DNA from: Neocallimastix lanati (nom. inval.)
Lineage: Eukaryota; Neocallimastigomycota; Neocallimastigomycetes; Neocallimastigales; Neocallimastigaceae
Direction of reading: 5' to 3'
DNA: 64,000 nt
Assembly (NCBI GenBank): GCA_016946835.1
Contig: JACVTC010000069.1
Coordinates: forward strand, 755,001-819,000
Part shown: piece by piece, positions 33,243 to 44,351 of the stretch
How the letters are laid out: each line of letters begins with the position of its first letter
Position numbering within the stretch: the first letter of the stretch is position 1
Made by a program: the position numbers and the translations under genes
The notes under the pieces: generated by a model
Seen by the model: only the letters and a program-made list of their open reading frames with translations
The model's database searches: none
What the model was told of the DNA's origin: nothing

Positions 33243-35573
33243 ATGAATACTGTAAACAATAAAGAAATTACAAATTTAATTATAAATGAAGTAGAAACTT
33301 TCAAAAAAAATATTAAAAATTTATTATTAAAAACCGACTTTTCAGATTTTGAAAAGTATAAGTTTTGTGAACAAATTTTACAAACAGAATTAATTGAACT
33401 TCAACAGAAATTAACAGACTTTAATTTTTTCGAAGTCTCTTTAGATAATATTCTTAATAGTAAAATCATATTAACGGATAAAGCTCTACAAAAATTTAGT
33501 TTGAAAGATTTATTGGAACAAATTAATGATATAGAAAATTTAAATGATGAAAATTTAAATGATATTCCAAATATTATATATGATATTATTGATACAATAT
33601 CTACAAATGAAGAAGTTAAAATATATTTAAATGAAACGGAAATGACAATTCAATCTGTAAAAGATGGAATTAAAAAATTATTCAATTCGTTAATAAATAA
33701 TATAGCGGTGACCGCTGCACCAAGAGATGAAGATCAAAGAAGAATTGAATATAATAAATTTTTAAAGGGCTTTAAAGTGATGGCCGAAATTTTAAAAGAG
33801 AGTTCGATAGAACCCATATTAAAATTAGGAAATATTATTATGATTTCAGAAATAAGTCATTATTGTGCTTCAGGTTGGAAAGAAACTCTGTTAGAATTAA
33901 TGACTAAATTTTCAGAAGAAATAAAAGAAAAATATAAAGATTTAATTAATTTAGATTATGAAAAGGATCCTTTGAAGAGAATATTATATGAAATATTTTT
34001 TGATGCTAGAGAAATTATTACTAAAGATTTAAGTTATAAATATATAGAAGAAAATAATATTAAAGAATCACAAAGACCTCATTATATTAATGCTTTTAAA
34101 GAAGTTTTTAATGAAATGTATTATTTAAATTTACCTTTTATTGAAACAACTGATTCCTATCTTGGAATTAATGGTATAAATAGAGTTAAGGAAAGTTTTA
34201 TGAATTATCTTAAAAATACAAATATTGAAGATTTAATTTATATTAAGGCCTGTGAACTATTTTATGATCGATTAAAACAAGAACCCGATTATTATGTTGG
34301 TTCCAAAATTAAACCTAAATTTTGGGAAGATATTATGGAATGGGCTAAAGGATATTTTGCCAGAAATAAATTAAATGAAAAATATTCTAGTCCAGTGGAA
34401 TTTATGACTGAAAATATTATTGGAAAAGATTATGATAGTAAAAATCCAATTAGGTATACAGCCATCAAAGAAATTATGAAAGATTGTGGATTTATTAATG
34501 AATTTATTAAAGATAACAACTATGGCAATGACTATTATAGACAACAACCAACTATTACTATGACACGATTAAAGCGAGGAATAATAGATATAAAAAGTGA
34601 AAAGGAATTAAATCAATTAACTAGTGATTTAGTTAAACTTAGGTCACGAGGAATAGATATTGAATCATTAATTAATTTCTTGATAGACGAAGAAGATTAT
34701 GAAAAACTGAAATATATAAATTTTGATAATTTAGATATTAATATCAATGAAGTAGATAAAAATGAAGCCACTATGTTAATGAGAATTTGTAAAATTAGTA
34801 AGGATTATGATATTATTAAAAATTTACTGAAGTCAGGTTCAAATATTAATCAAAAAGATAAGGATGGATTAACCCCCTTAATGTATGCAATCAAATGTAA
34901 TCATAAAAATATTCAAATATCCAAATTTTTAATTGAAAATGGTGCTGATGTCAACTTATTAAATAATTATGACAGTTCACCATTAATGTTAGCTTGTGGT
35001 ATTTCAGAAAATCTAGAATTAATTAAATTATTAATTCAATCAGGATCAAATATTAATCAACAAAATAAGGATGGATGGACCGCATTAATGATTGCCATAA
35101 GACATAATAAAGATATAAGTATGATCAAACTTTTAATAGAACAAGGTTCTGATATTAATATCATAAATAATTATCAATGTTCCTCTTTAATGATTGCTTG
35201 TCGTAATTCCAATAGTTTAGAATTAATTAAATTATTAATTGATGCCGGATCTAATGTCAATCAGCAAAGTACGGATGGATGGACAGCATTAATGTTAACA
35301 ATCGAATATATTAATAATATTGAAATCACAAGATATTTAATTGAAAATGGGGCTAATGTTAATTTATCAGAGAAAGAAAATTGGACTCCATTAATGTTTG
35401 CTTGTCGTTATTCGAATGATTTAGAGTTAATTAAATTATTAATTAAAGCGGGATCAGATGTTAATCATAAAGATAAAGATGGATGGACCCCATTAATGTG
35501 TGCTGTAAAAAATAATAATGATATTGATAATGATAATGAAGATAATGATAATGATAATGAAAATAATAATGAA

Positions 35574-35605
<32 letters not shown>

Positions 35606-36038
35606 AAATAATAATGAAAATAATAATGAAAATAATAATGAAAATAATAATGAAAATAATAATAATAACAATAATAATGAAAATAATAATGATAACATTA
35701 ACAATACTGATAATGATTATGATAATAACAATATTAACATAATCAAATTTTTAATTGAAAATGGTGCAGATGTAAATTCACTTAATAAGGATAAATGGAA
35801 TGCATTAATGATAGCATGTCGTTATTCCAAAAATTTGGAATTAGTAAAGTTATTAATTGAATCAGGATCAAATATTAAAGTGCAAAATAAAGATAAATAC
35901 ACCGTTCTAATGATCACCAGAAAATATAATAAAAATAAAAATATATTTAATTATTTAGTTGAAACAAAGAAAGAAATAAAATTATCAAAAAAGAAGAATA
36001 CTGGAAAACACAAAACATCTCGACTCATTTTATTTTGA
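33243..36038 (+). CDS. Ankyrin-repeat protein with an unidentified N-terminal domain and an Asn/Glu/Asp insert
   Basis: A single 931-codon ORF with no intron seen. Residues 1 to about 500 form a mostly helical, charged region that I do not recognise; notable pieces are TAAPRDEDQRR near 160, HYCASGWKETLLELMTKFSE near 205-225 and WEDIMEWAKGYF near 360. From about 515 there are ten ankyrin repeats of 33-35 aa (consensus LM-AC...LELIKLLI-GS-IN...KDGWT). The eighth repeat is interrupted at about 757-833 by a low-complexity Asn/Glu/Asp tract coded by repeated GAAAATAATAAT units. The C-terminus is basic (KLSKKKNTGKHKTSRL). Ankyrin stacks mediate protein binding; no catalytic role can be inferred. 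No signal peptide or membrane segment, so it is probably intracellular. Gene call firm, function unknown. Confidence 0.88.
35512..35738 (+). repeat. In-frame GAAAATAATAAT/GATAAT repeat within the ankyrin gene
   Basis: Trinucleotide-multiple tandem array that keeps the frame and encodes the Asn/Glu/Asp insert in the eighth ankyrin repeat. Confidence 0.95.
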
Positions 36039-36071
36039 AATAAAATAATTAAATTCAAAGGAATATAGCTT

Positions 36072-36145
<74 letters not shown>

Positions 36146-36174
36146 CATAAAAATTTATTTGAAATTATTTTTGT

Positions 36175-36217
<43 letters not shown>

Positions 36218-36488
36218 GAGAAAAAAATATATATATATTATAAAGAAATAAATAATATGTAAAATAAAATAAAATAAAATAAAATAAAATAAAAAATAAA
36301 AAATAAAAAAAAAGGATTAATGTATTTCACTTTAATTTGTTAAATACAAAAACTAAAAAAAATAAATAAAAAAAAAGTAAAAAAAAGTTTCATTTTTAAA
36401 ATAGAATTTTAAGTTCATTAAAATATTTTATCTCTTTGAAATGTGTTTTGAAAAATGTTAACAATAAATTTAAAGTTAAAATAAAAGA

Positions 36489-36558
<70 letters not shown>
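36039..36558. other. Spacer with poly(A) and (AAAT)n tracts
   Basis: (AAT)n at 36075-36140, a poly(A) run at about 36177-36210 and (AAAT)n at 36490-36560. No gene. The minus-strand frame over the first tract is a poly-Ile translation. Confidence 0.7.
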
Positions 36559-36559
<1 letters not shown>

Positions 36560-37262
36560 ATTGTTAGGATATGTTAACTTTATATTTAATAAAGTTAACA
36601 CATAAAGTTATGATCTAGATAAAATTTAAAATATTAAATTATATTAAATATATTGCAATTACAAATTAAATATAAATAAAAATTATTTATAACAAGCCAC
36701 AATTAAATTTATCTGTACTTTAAATCTTTATTAACCATTTATTTATATTCTATCAATGATAATTTTATATTAATAAATAATCTTTTATAATATGTGTAAT
36801 ATAAATTTAGCTTCAAATTTATTGAAACATACTGTAATATAATTAATATACAAGCCCCAAAAACAATAGTGTAAAGACATTTAACTTAGAATAATTAAGT
36901 GCTAGGAACTTTTTATCATAAAACTATATTAATAAAGTTGATATTATTATAAATTCTAAATTTCTGACTTTTAACATATTTGGAGTCTTATCTTATTCTT
37001 AAAAAGTTTCTTAGCAAAAAGAATCGTTTTTAAGACTAATAAAACAGATCATAAAGATCAAGATTGCAAAATTAAAGAAGCGAATAAACTATAAATTAGT
37101 TGATGAAAGAGAATTATCACAGGTAATATAAAACTCCAAAACCATAAAAAATATTAATTTAATATGAAAAAACAGGCTTAAACGTATATAAAAGCAAATT
37201 TAATATTTTCATACTAGAGACTCTTATTTAAAATTATTGTTTGATACTTTAACAAATAAAGA
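36559..37262 (+). mobile_element. Copia-like LTR plus 5' internal fragment (plus orientation)
   Basis: Starts TGTTAGGATATG at about 36564. From about 36899 it aligns with the minus strand of the 19.4-21.6 kb element: GTGCTAGGAACTTTTTATCA, AATAAAGTTGATATTATTAT, then AAAAGAATCGTTT, AGACTAATAAAAC and ACTTTAACAAATA. The left part of the LTR is not similar. It lies head-on to the minus-strand gypsy fragment that starts at about 37265, so the junction is a breakpoint. Confidence 0.55.
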
Positions 37263-37414
37263 TTTAAGTAACCAAACTTTTTCGCCAACTTGGAATTTAG
37301 GAGGATCCATTCGTCTTTGATCAGCATATTTCTTATAAGTTTCTTTTGCTGTAAAATGTTCCTTATGGAGCAGATTACAATTACAAAAAAACAAAAACAA
37401 CACTATCAATAATA

Positions 37415-38035
37415 ATACTCAAATGAAATTTATTTTATTAAAAAAATTCTTTTATTAATCTTTTTATTATAAAAATTCTTTTTATTAGTTATTAACTTCA
37501 AAATAGTTATAACAACTACATTTTTTTTTAATAGAATAATTTTACATGTATTTATATTTTTTCTTAATTATATTATAATATACTATTTTTATTTATTTAA
37601 ACATATATTCAATATAAAATAAACAAAAACTAATCTAAAATTAAATAAAGTTATAAAAAACTAAAACTAATTCAATAAGATTTTTATTCAATTTGAGTCA
37701 AAACAAATTGAATAAGTTCTTATTTATTATTTATTTATTATTCTTTTATTATTAATACTATTAATTATATATTACTATTTAATTTTTATGATTATTAAAC
37801 TAAACTAAAATTAAACTAAACAAAAATTTAAGTAATTTAAAAATTAATCTTAGTAATAAATTTATATTTTTTATAATATATAAATTTAAAAATATAATTT
37901 TCATAAATCAATTAATTTTATAAATTAATAAACTTTACATAATTTAATGAATTAGCATTATTTTGTAAACGTGAATTACATTAAATAATTTAATGTATAA
38001 AATAAATTAATTAATGTACTAAAGATATTGATCAT
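37415..38035. other. AT-rich 620-bp insertion in the gypsy integrase C-terminus
   Basis: Integrase coding is recognisable to about 38040 (FLKENLHRANVK) and resumes at about 37410 (HFTAKETYKKYADQRR). Between them is AT-rich sequence without coding sense. The right edge carries a 9-bp palindrome, TAAAGATAT (38020) and ATATCTTTA (38034). No clear target duplication was found. Confidence 0.5.
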
Positions 38036-39389
38036 ATCTTTACATTTGCTCTGTGTAAATTCTCTTTTAGAAAATTTATAATTTCATTAATCTTGGTTAC
38101 ACATTTTCCGTCCTACTAGGTCTTTTTGTTAGATGGGATTTCTGGATGGGCTTTAGGATTAAATCCATAATTAGCAAAAAATGGCCTTTGATTGATTAAT
38201 TGCTGTATAGAGTTAATTATATGAGAACTCAGCAAATGGTAAAAGATCAACCCAATTGTTTTGTCTTTCGTTGATGAAGCAACGGAGATATTGTTCTAAT
38301 ATCGCATTCACCCTCTCCGTTTGACCATCTATTTGAGGATGATTAGAAGTAGAAAGAGAATGTTCAATGTCATAAAGGCTACATATTCTATTCCAAAACG
38401 CATAAGTAAACTGAGAACCTCTGTCAGAAATTAGAGATTCTGGTAAGCAGTGTAAATGAAAAATAGTAGAAAGAAAAGCGTCAAGAGGCAATGGCAGCAC
38501 TAGGAAGACAGAGAAAGAGAATAAAAGGTGCCATTTTAATTAAACGATCTACAAAAACCATAATAAAAGAAGGATCTTTAGACTTTGGCAGATCAACAAT
38601 AAAATCCGTAGATAATTCAGACCACGGTATATTCGGTGTAGAAAGAGGGGAAGGTAGACCGTGAGGTTTATGACGTGGGACCTTGTTTTTACAACAAATC
38701 TCACAAGACCTAACAAACCTGGAAACATCGTTGGATAATTTTGGCCATCATAAATTACGGGAAATAAGTTCGGACATCTTTTTAATAATAAAGTGACCAG
38801 TAGAAACTGAATCATGATGGAGTTCAAGAATCCATGTTCTTAATGATAAAGGAACATAAATCAAATTATCAAAAAGTAAAAATTCTTCCTTATCAGATTT
38901 TTACTTTATTTATATTATTGATTGGAGGCGAAGATGACGAATTTTTGCTTAAAATAAGTTTTAATTTTACAAAATGATTCATCCGAATTTAATGAAGACA
39001 ATATGGAATTAACGAGAGATTCACCAGATTTTTTACTAATGGTTAAATAACATTTTGACACAGTTTGTAAACTGGCGAACAAATGATCACTTCTTCTTGA
39101 GAATAAATCAGGCTTATCAGACTTCTTTCCAGCACGATAAATAAGCTTAAAATCGAATCTAAAATTCGTACAATCAAATTTGTCGTTGAGAGAACATTTC
39201 TTGCTTTTTAGGGTAAGTAAGATTATTACGATCAGTATAAACAATAAATTAATGTCGATCACCCTCTAAGTAATGTTGCCATTCCTCAAGTGCATATTTA
39301 ATTGCTAACAACTCTTTATCATAAATTTGGTAATTCCTTTGGCATTTGGTTAAACTTTTTAAGAGAAATGCAACAAGATATAATTTACC

Positions 39390-40316
39390 TTAAAATTCTT
39401 GAGATAATAGAGCTCCAACAGCAAAGTTACTTGCATCAGTTTCAACTATAAAAGGTTTATCGCCGTCAGGATTTCTTAAGATAGGAGCAGAAGTAAATAT
39501 ATGCTTTAACTTATCGAAAGCGTCTTGTTGATCTTTACCCCAAACAAATTGAACATTTTTTCTTGTGAGTTTGTGAAAAGGATTTGCGATTTTAGCAAAA
39601 TCTTTTATGAAAAAACGATAATAATTGCAAAGACCGATGAACGATTGGACTTCCTTAACGTTTGTTGGAGAAGGCCATTCTAAAATCGCTTTAACTTTTT
39701 CATTATCTATTTTTAATCCATCTTCCGAGATTACATAGCCAAGGAAAGTAGTTTCCGATTTATCAAATTCACATTTTTCCAATTTCACAACCAAATCGTT
39801 TTCTAGTAATCTTTTTAATACCTTTTTAACTTGTATGTGATGCTCTTCGATATTATTAGAAAAGATAAGAATATCATCAATATAAGAAATGACGAAGCCA
39901 TCTAAATAATCACTGAGAACATCATTGATAAAGTGCTGAAAAGTAGCATGTGCATTCTTTAGTCCGAAAGGCATAACTATGAATTCAAAATGCCCATATC
40001 TGGTTCTAAAGGCAGTATTATATTCATCGCCTTCTTTAATGCGGACTTGACTATATGCTGATTTTAAATCTAGCTTTGTAAATACTTTAGCACCTTTAAC
40101 TCTATCTAGTGGTTCACTAATCAAAGGTAAAGGATATGAATTAGGAATTGTAATTTCATTTAGCTTTCTATAATCAATAGCTAAAAGTAATGTACCATCT
40201 TTTTTCCTAACAAATAGAACTGGAGCACCAGCAGGAGAAGTGGATTTTCTAATGAATCCTTTATCTAATAATTCCTTTAATTGTTTTTTTAATTCTTCAC
40301 GTTCTAATTTCGTCAA
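39390..40316 (-). CDS. Open RT frame within the gypsy fragment (308 codons)
   Basis: The longest surviving frame of the fragment covers the palm and fingers of reverse transcriptase to the start of RNase H. Both catalytic regions are visible, [10 protein letters not shown] (first Asp) and YIDD (about residue 146). It is part of a broken pol, not a free-standing gene. Confidence 0.8.
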   Translation of the reverse strand: MTKLEREELKKQLKELLDKGFIRKSTSPAGAPVLFVRKKDGTLLLAIDYRKLNEITIPNSYPLPLISEPLDRVKGAKVFTKLDLKSAYSQVRIKEGDEYNTAFRTRYGHFEFIVMPFGLKNAHATFQHFINDVLSDYLDGFVISYIDDILIFSNNIEEHHIQVKKVLKRLLENDLVVKLEKCEFDKSETTFLGYVISEDGLKIDNEKVKAILEWPSPTNVKEVQSFIGLCNYYRFFIKDFAKIANPFHKLTRKNVQFVWGKDQQDAFDKLKHIFTSAPILRNPDGDKPFIVETDASNFAVGALLSQEF

Positions 40317-41799
40317 AGGATATAAAGGACCATAAAATAAGATTGAATTATCTTTTAAATTTATTTCACAGTCATATTACTCTATGTGGAGGTAACACAT
40401 TACAATTTTTTTCATTAAACACTTCTTTATAATCTAAATTGATGATTGGTACGGCGATCGAATTTTGATTTTTATTTAAATTTTCATTTTCGTTACCAGA
40501 TTTAAATTTTTAACATGAAACATTAATATTATTACATGAATTAATATTATTAAATGAATCATTTTTAATTATGTTATCACTATCATTTTTACATTCTAAA
40601 CTTTTTTCTAAATTCACCTTCACTAATACTATCGTACATAAAATTATCATCTAAATCATAATCTCTATCAAATTCATCATTTATAGTTCGAACAACTCGT
40701 CCTTTGAAATATGGTTCGGGTTCGGATTCGGATTCGGAGTCTTAATAGTACTTTATAGTGGATCTTGAACAGGATGGTTCTTCCTTTTTTTCTTCATCAG
40801 TTACTTTAAGTTCTTGTTCAAGAAAAACCATCTTATTCCTCTTAGTTGTCCTTTTTCTTTTGCTTCTTCTTCTTTTTCCATTATTACAATGGTTGGCACA
40901 GAAACCAGAACTAAAAACGATTTTTTTTAGCATTATGGCAATTGCTTTGACTGTGTCAATCCAAGGCAGTCCTAGAATCACCTCCACATCTGGGATTCGG
41001 AGTTAATAAAACTGAATAATTTCTAAGAGGTTTTTATAGTGTTGAATACATTTTTCAGTTTCTTTAGTGATATTAGAGATCCCATATCCAAGTCCTGAGA
41101 TGCTAAAAGTTTATTGATTCTTTCTGTCTTAATACCAAGTTTCTTTACGACCTCCGGATGGATAAAATTTAAGTTGGAACCAGAGTCAATAACCTTGCTT
41201 TCTTCAATCTCATTAGTTTTGATTAAAAAATATAAAATATTTGTTTTTTTGGGGATTTTTGTCGTCACATGTAACTTCCCTCATCATTAAAAGTTCTTCT
41301 CGTTCAGTAAGTCTTCTTATTTTTCGCATATTTGAAGAGTTACCCATGACACTATCATCAGTATCTTCTCCCTTCATAATCAATCTTAAATTTTTTGGCA
41401 TAATCTTATTTGGACAATTGAATTTAAGATGTTCTGGTTGTTTGCATAGAAAACAAACACCCTTCTTTCTTTCTTCAGAATAATTTCTCTTTTCTTCTTT
41501 ATACATTACCGGACGTTAAGTATATTTTCTCTCGTTGGGACCTCTTTTTATATGGTAAAAGTCGATATGCGCAGCAATATTACTGAAAAATTCTACCTTT
41601 TCATTTCTTCTAAGTAAGCTTTCTATATTTAATACAGTAGAAGTTAACCTAGCAAGAGATCTAGGATTTGGATCGACTAAAACAAGTTTTTCTCTTAATG
41701 GTTGTTTTAATCCTAATAAACATATAAATTTTTGCACTTTCATTAAAGTCAGAATATTGAACGATCCTTTGAAATTCTGCAATATATTATAGTCATCCA

Positions 41800-42990
41800 T
41801 AAAAGTTACAACTACATCGGAGTGTACAAGTCGTAGTGGTTGTGTGGTACTGTTTTCAATTGCATAAAATGGCTTTCTTCTTATTTTGCTGATTTTACAT
41901 TGAGTGCAGTCTTTTTTGTTGTGGATACACGTGTAGTTTAAAACAAAATTTTCAATATCTCTATTATTGTTGAAGTGACCTAAACGTACATGCCAAAGAT
42001 CATAATCGAAATTGCTAATTCCAATATTTAAAGATTTATACATTTTAAAGGGAGTAGTGTATAATGAGAAGAGATTTTCTTTGTCGGCATAAATTTTTGC
42101 AACTGGTTTATTGTTTTTGAATAATTGAAGTCTATCCTTATTTAAATATTCATCAAAATCGATAATAATGGTAAAATTATTTCTGACAAGATAATGTGCT
42201 GAAATTAAATTATTTTTGATGTTTGGTGCGTAGTAGACTTTTGAGAGTTTGAAATCGAAATTTTTAATAGCGCCATTATATGTTCCTACTTTTACAATTT
42301 TGTCAGATTTTCCGTCAGGATAGGTGATAAATTTGTTGTTGACAGTTTTGGTGTCATCTAGGTCCTTTTCTTCTTTTGTTAAATTTAATGAGGTACCGCT
42401 GTCAATAATCCATCTTGTTGGTTCTTTCTTTTGATTAATTATAGGTTTATCATTGAAAACAATGTTAACATTAATATTTCCTGAAAATCCAGTGAAAATT
42501 TCATCTTCGCTAATTTCAGAAGAATCTTCTAAATCAGTAGTATTTTTAATTCCTTCTATATTATTGGAACGATAATTTTTGTTTTTTGAATTGTTTCTTT
42601 ATGTGCTGCTTCTTTCTTGGTATCTGATGTTTCCATTTGAAGGATTTTTATTATTTATTCTATCAAAGCTATCCGTTCTTTTAATTCTTCAAAGGTTTTA
42701 AATTCGACTAAAAGTACTGGAGGAACTTCAAATTTAACAATTTCTTCAGCCGAAAGTTAAATTTTAGTATCTTCGTCTAATTTTGTTTTTTCACATCTTT
42801 TTGATTCCTTATTGTGAAGTTGAAATAAGAAATTTAATTTGTCTATATATAGTTTTATATCGTCATTTTCGACCTCTAGTTTCTTGATTTGGTGTTCACA
42901 TCCTTCAATAAGTTCGGCTGTAGTTGAATCAAAGTTGCTTTCGATGATGGTTTGAGTCGCACAGTCTTCCTTGAGTCCATCATCATCCAT
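41800..42990 (-). pseudogene. Copia-type gag-protease-preintegrase fragment
   Basis: Starts at ATG 42990 (MDDDGLKEDCATQT). After a broken stretch, a frame open from about 42580 into 41516 contains the protease RWIIDSGTSLNLT (about 42415) and the copia GAG-preintegrase motif DLWHVRLGHFNNNRD (about 41990), then a Cys pair and LVHSDVV. At about 41800 the frame continues without a stop into the gypsy gag (QNFKGSFNILTLMKVQKFI, then REKLVLVDPNPRSLARL). RT, RNase H and most of the integrase of the copia element are missing. Confidence 0.8.
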
Positions 42991-43000
42991 TTCTGGTAAG

Positions 43001-43280
43001 TGAGACTCTTAATCTGTTAAGAATGTAACTAAAATCTCACAATTTCAATTATGATTATTTATAGTTAATATGGCTTTTATTTATTTATATTTAATTATAT
43101 GAATATTACATAATATAGAATATTACAGTTTAACAAAATATAATAAATAAGATTTATAATAACTATTTAATAACTATCTAATAACTAATGTATTCATAAT
43201 GTGGCGTATAATGGCGTATGAATATTACAATGAATAATGTATAATTATAATGTAGCTAATACTTATCATATATTATTACA
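43001..43280 (-). repeat. Probable 5' LTR of the copia fragment
   Basis: On the minus strand it runs TGTAATAATATATG...TTAACAGATTAAGAGTCTCA, ending 11 bases before the ATG at 42990. The end resembles that of the LTR at 21385-21590. TG...CA ends fit; no second copy was found. CTTACCAGAAATGG directly after it would be the primer site. Confidence 0.5.
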
Positions 43281-44351
43281 TTCTTATTTATTTATTTATT
43301 TATATATTTATTTTTTTTATTTTGTAAACTTATATTATTACGTTCTTAATTATTTATTTATTTATTTATACATTTATTTTTTTTACATATAATTGTATAA
43401 AATATTTTATGGCGTTAACAAAATATTTTACAAGCCATTAAAAATAAATGGCGTATTGAAATTTTGTATTATAATAATTGGCGAATTGCACCACATTCGA
43501 TTATATATTATTTATTATATATTATATATTATATATTATTTATTATATATTATTTATTATTTATTATTTATTATTTATTATTTATTATTTATTATTTATT
43601 ATTTATTATTTATTATTTATCTTTACTTCTGTACTTCATATTTCAACTTTATTTTAATTTTCATTTTTTAATTTTAATTTAATTTTTAATAAAAGTTAAA
43701 TTTATATTAAGAAGAACAAACAATAACCTTAATATATAATAAATTTGTAACTAGAATTAAAATTAGTTTTATAAATGTTACATTAATTTATATATATAAA
43801 TGTTACATTATTTTATATATATAAATTTAATTTATAATATATATTCTAGTAATTAATATATTTTTATTAATTTTTTTATTTTATATTGACATTTAAACCT
43901 TAAAATAAAAATATAAATTTGTTTTACATTTACATTACAATATTACAGAGAGGAAAAGGACAAGAACAATCAAATTAGTATAATCGAGGGGTTTAAAAAT
44001 GTAGTTAAAATGGAATTAAATATTAATATATTATTTATTTATTATTATTTATTATTTATTATTTATTATTTATTATTTATTATTTATTATTTATTATTTA
44101 TTGTTCATCATTTATTATTTATTTTATTTCAAAATTCCTATATAAAGAATAAAATTGTATTTTATATATTTTTTCCTTAAAAAAAAAAAAAACTCTTATA
44201 TTAAATAAAAATAATATTAAAAAATATATATATATATATAAATAAAAATAAATAACAATAATAAAATTTATAAAAACAAATTTAAAAGATATCAAATAAA
44301 TAATATACAAAATTAATATAAAAAAATATTAATAATATATATGAAACTACA
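43281..44351. other. Spacer with (TTATTTA)n and TATTATA repeats
   Basis: TATATTATTTATTA-type tracts at 43500-43620 and 44030-44125. Several TGGCGTA motifs occur at 43200-43480. A purine-rich patch, GAGAGGAAAAGGACAAGAAC, is at 43950. No gene; the open frames are repeat translations. Confidence 0.6.

Larger units (their letters stand above)
37265..41800 (-). pseudogene. Ty3/gypsy retrotransposon fragment: gag end, PR, RT, RNase H, integrase
   Basis: Reads right to left. The gag C-terminal part has a zinc knuckle CFLCKQPEHLKFNC (about 41445). The protease is at SKVIDSGSNLNFIHPEV (about 41190). A complete RT in an open frame (40316-39390) includes [20 protein letters not shown] and [10 protein letters not shown]. 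RNase H follows ([14 protein letters not shown], then YDKELLAI and FIVYTDRNNL). The integrase has a HHCC finger and catalytic STDF, SDRG and QTERVN (38827-38213), then NYGFNPKAHPEIP and, after an insertion, QVGEKVWLL near 37270. Several frameshifts and stops break it. No LTRs remain: its 5' side is fused to a copia fragment and its 3' side stops at a copia-like LTR piece. A dead element. Confidence 0.88.

Noticed and set aside
35465-35742. Frames opposite and out of phase within the ankyrin gene
   Set aside because: Shadows of the Asn/Glu repeat in the true frame.
43393-43682. Two overlapping frames of Ile/Tyr/Leu before the acyltransferase gene
   Set aside because: TATTATTTATTA repeat; the frames overlap each other and have no protein features.
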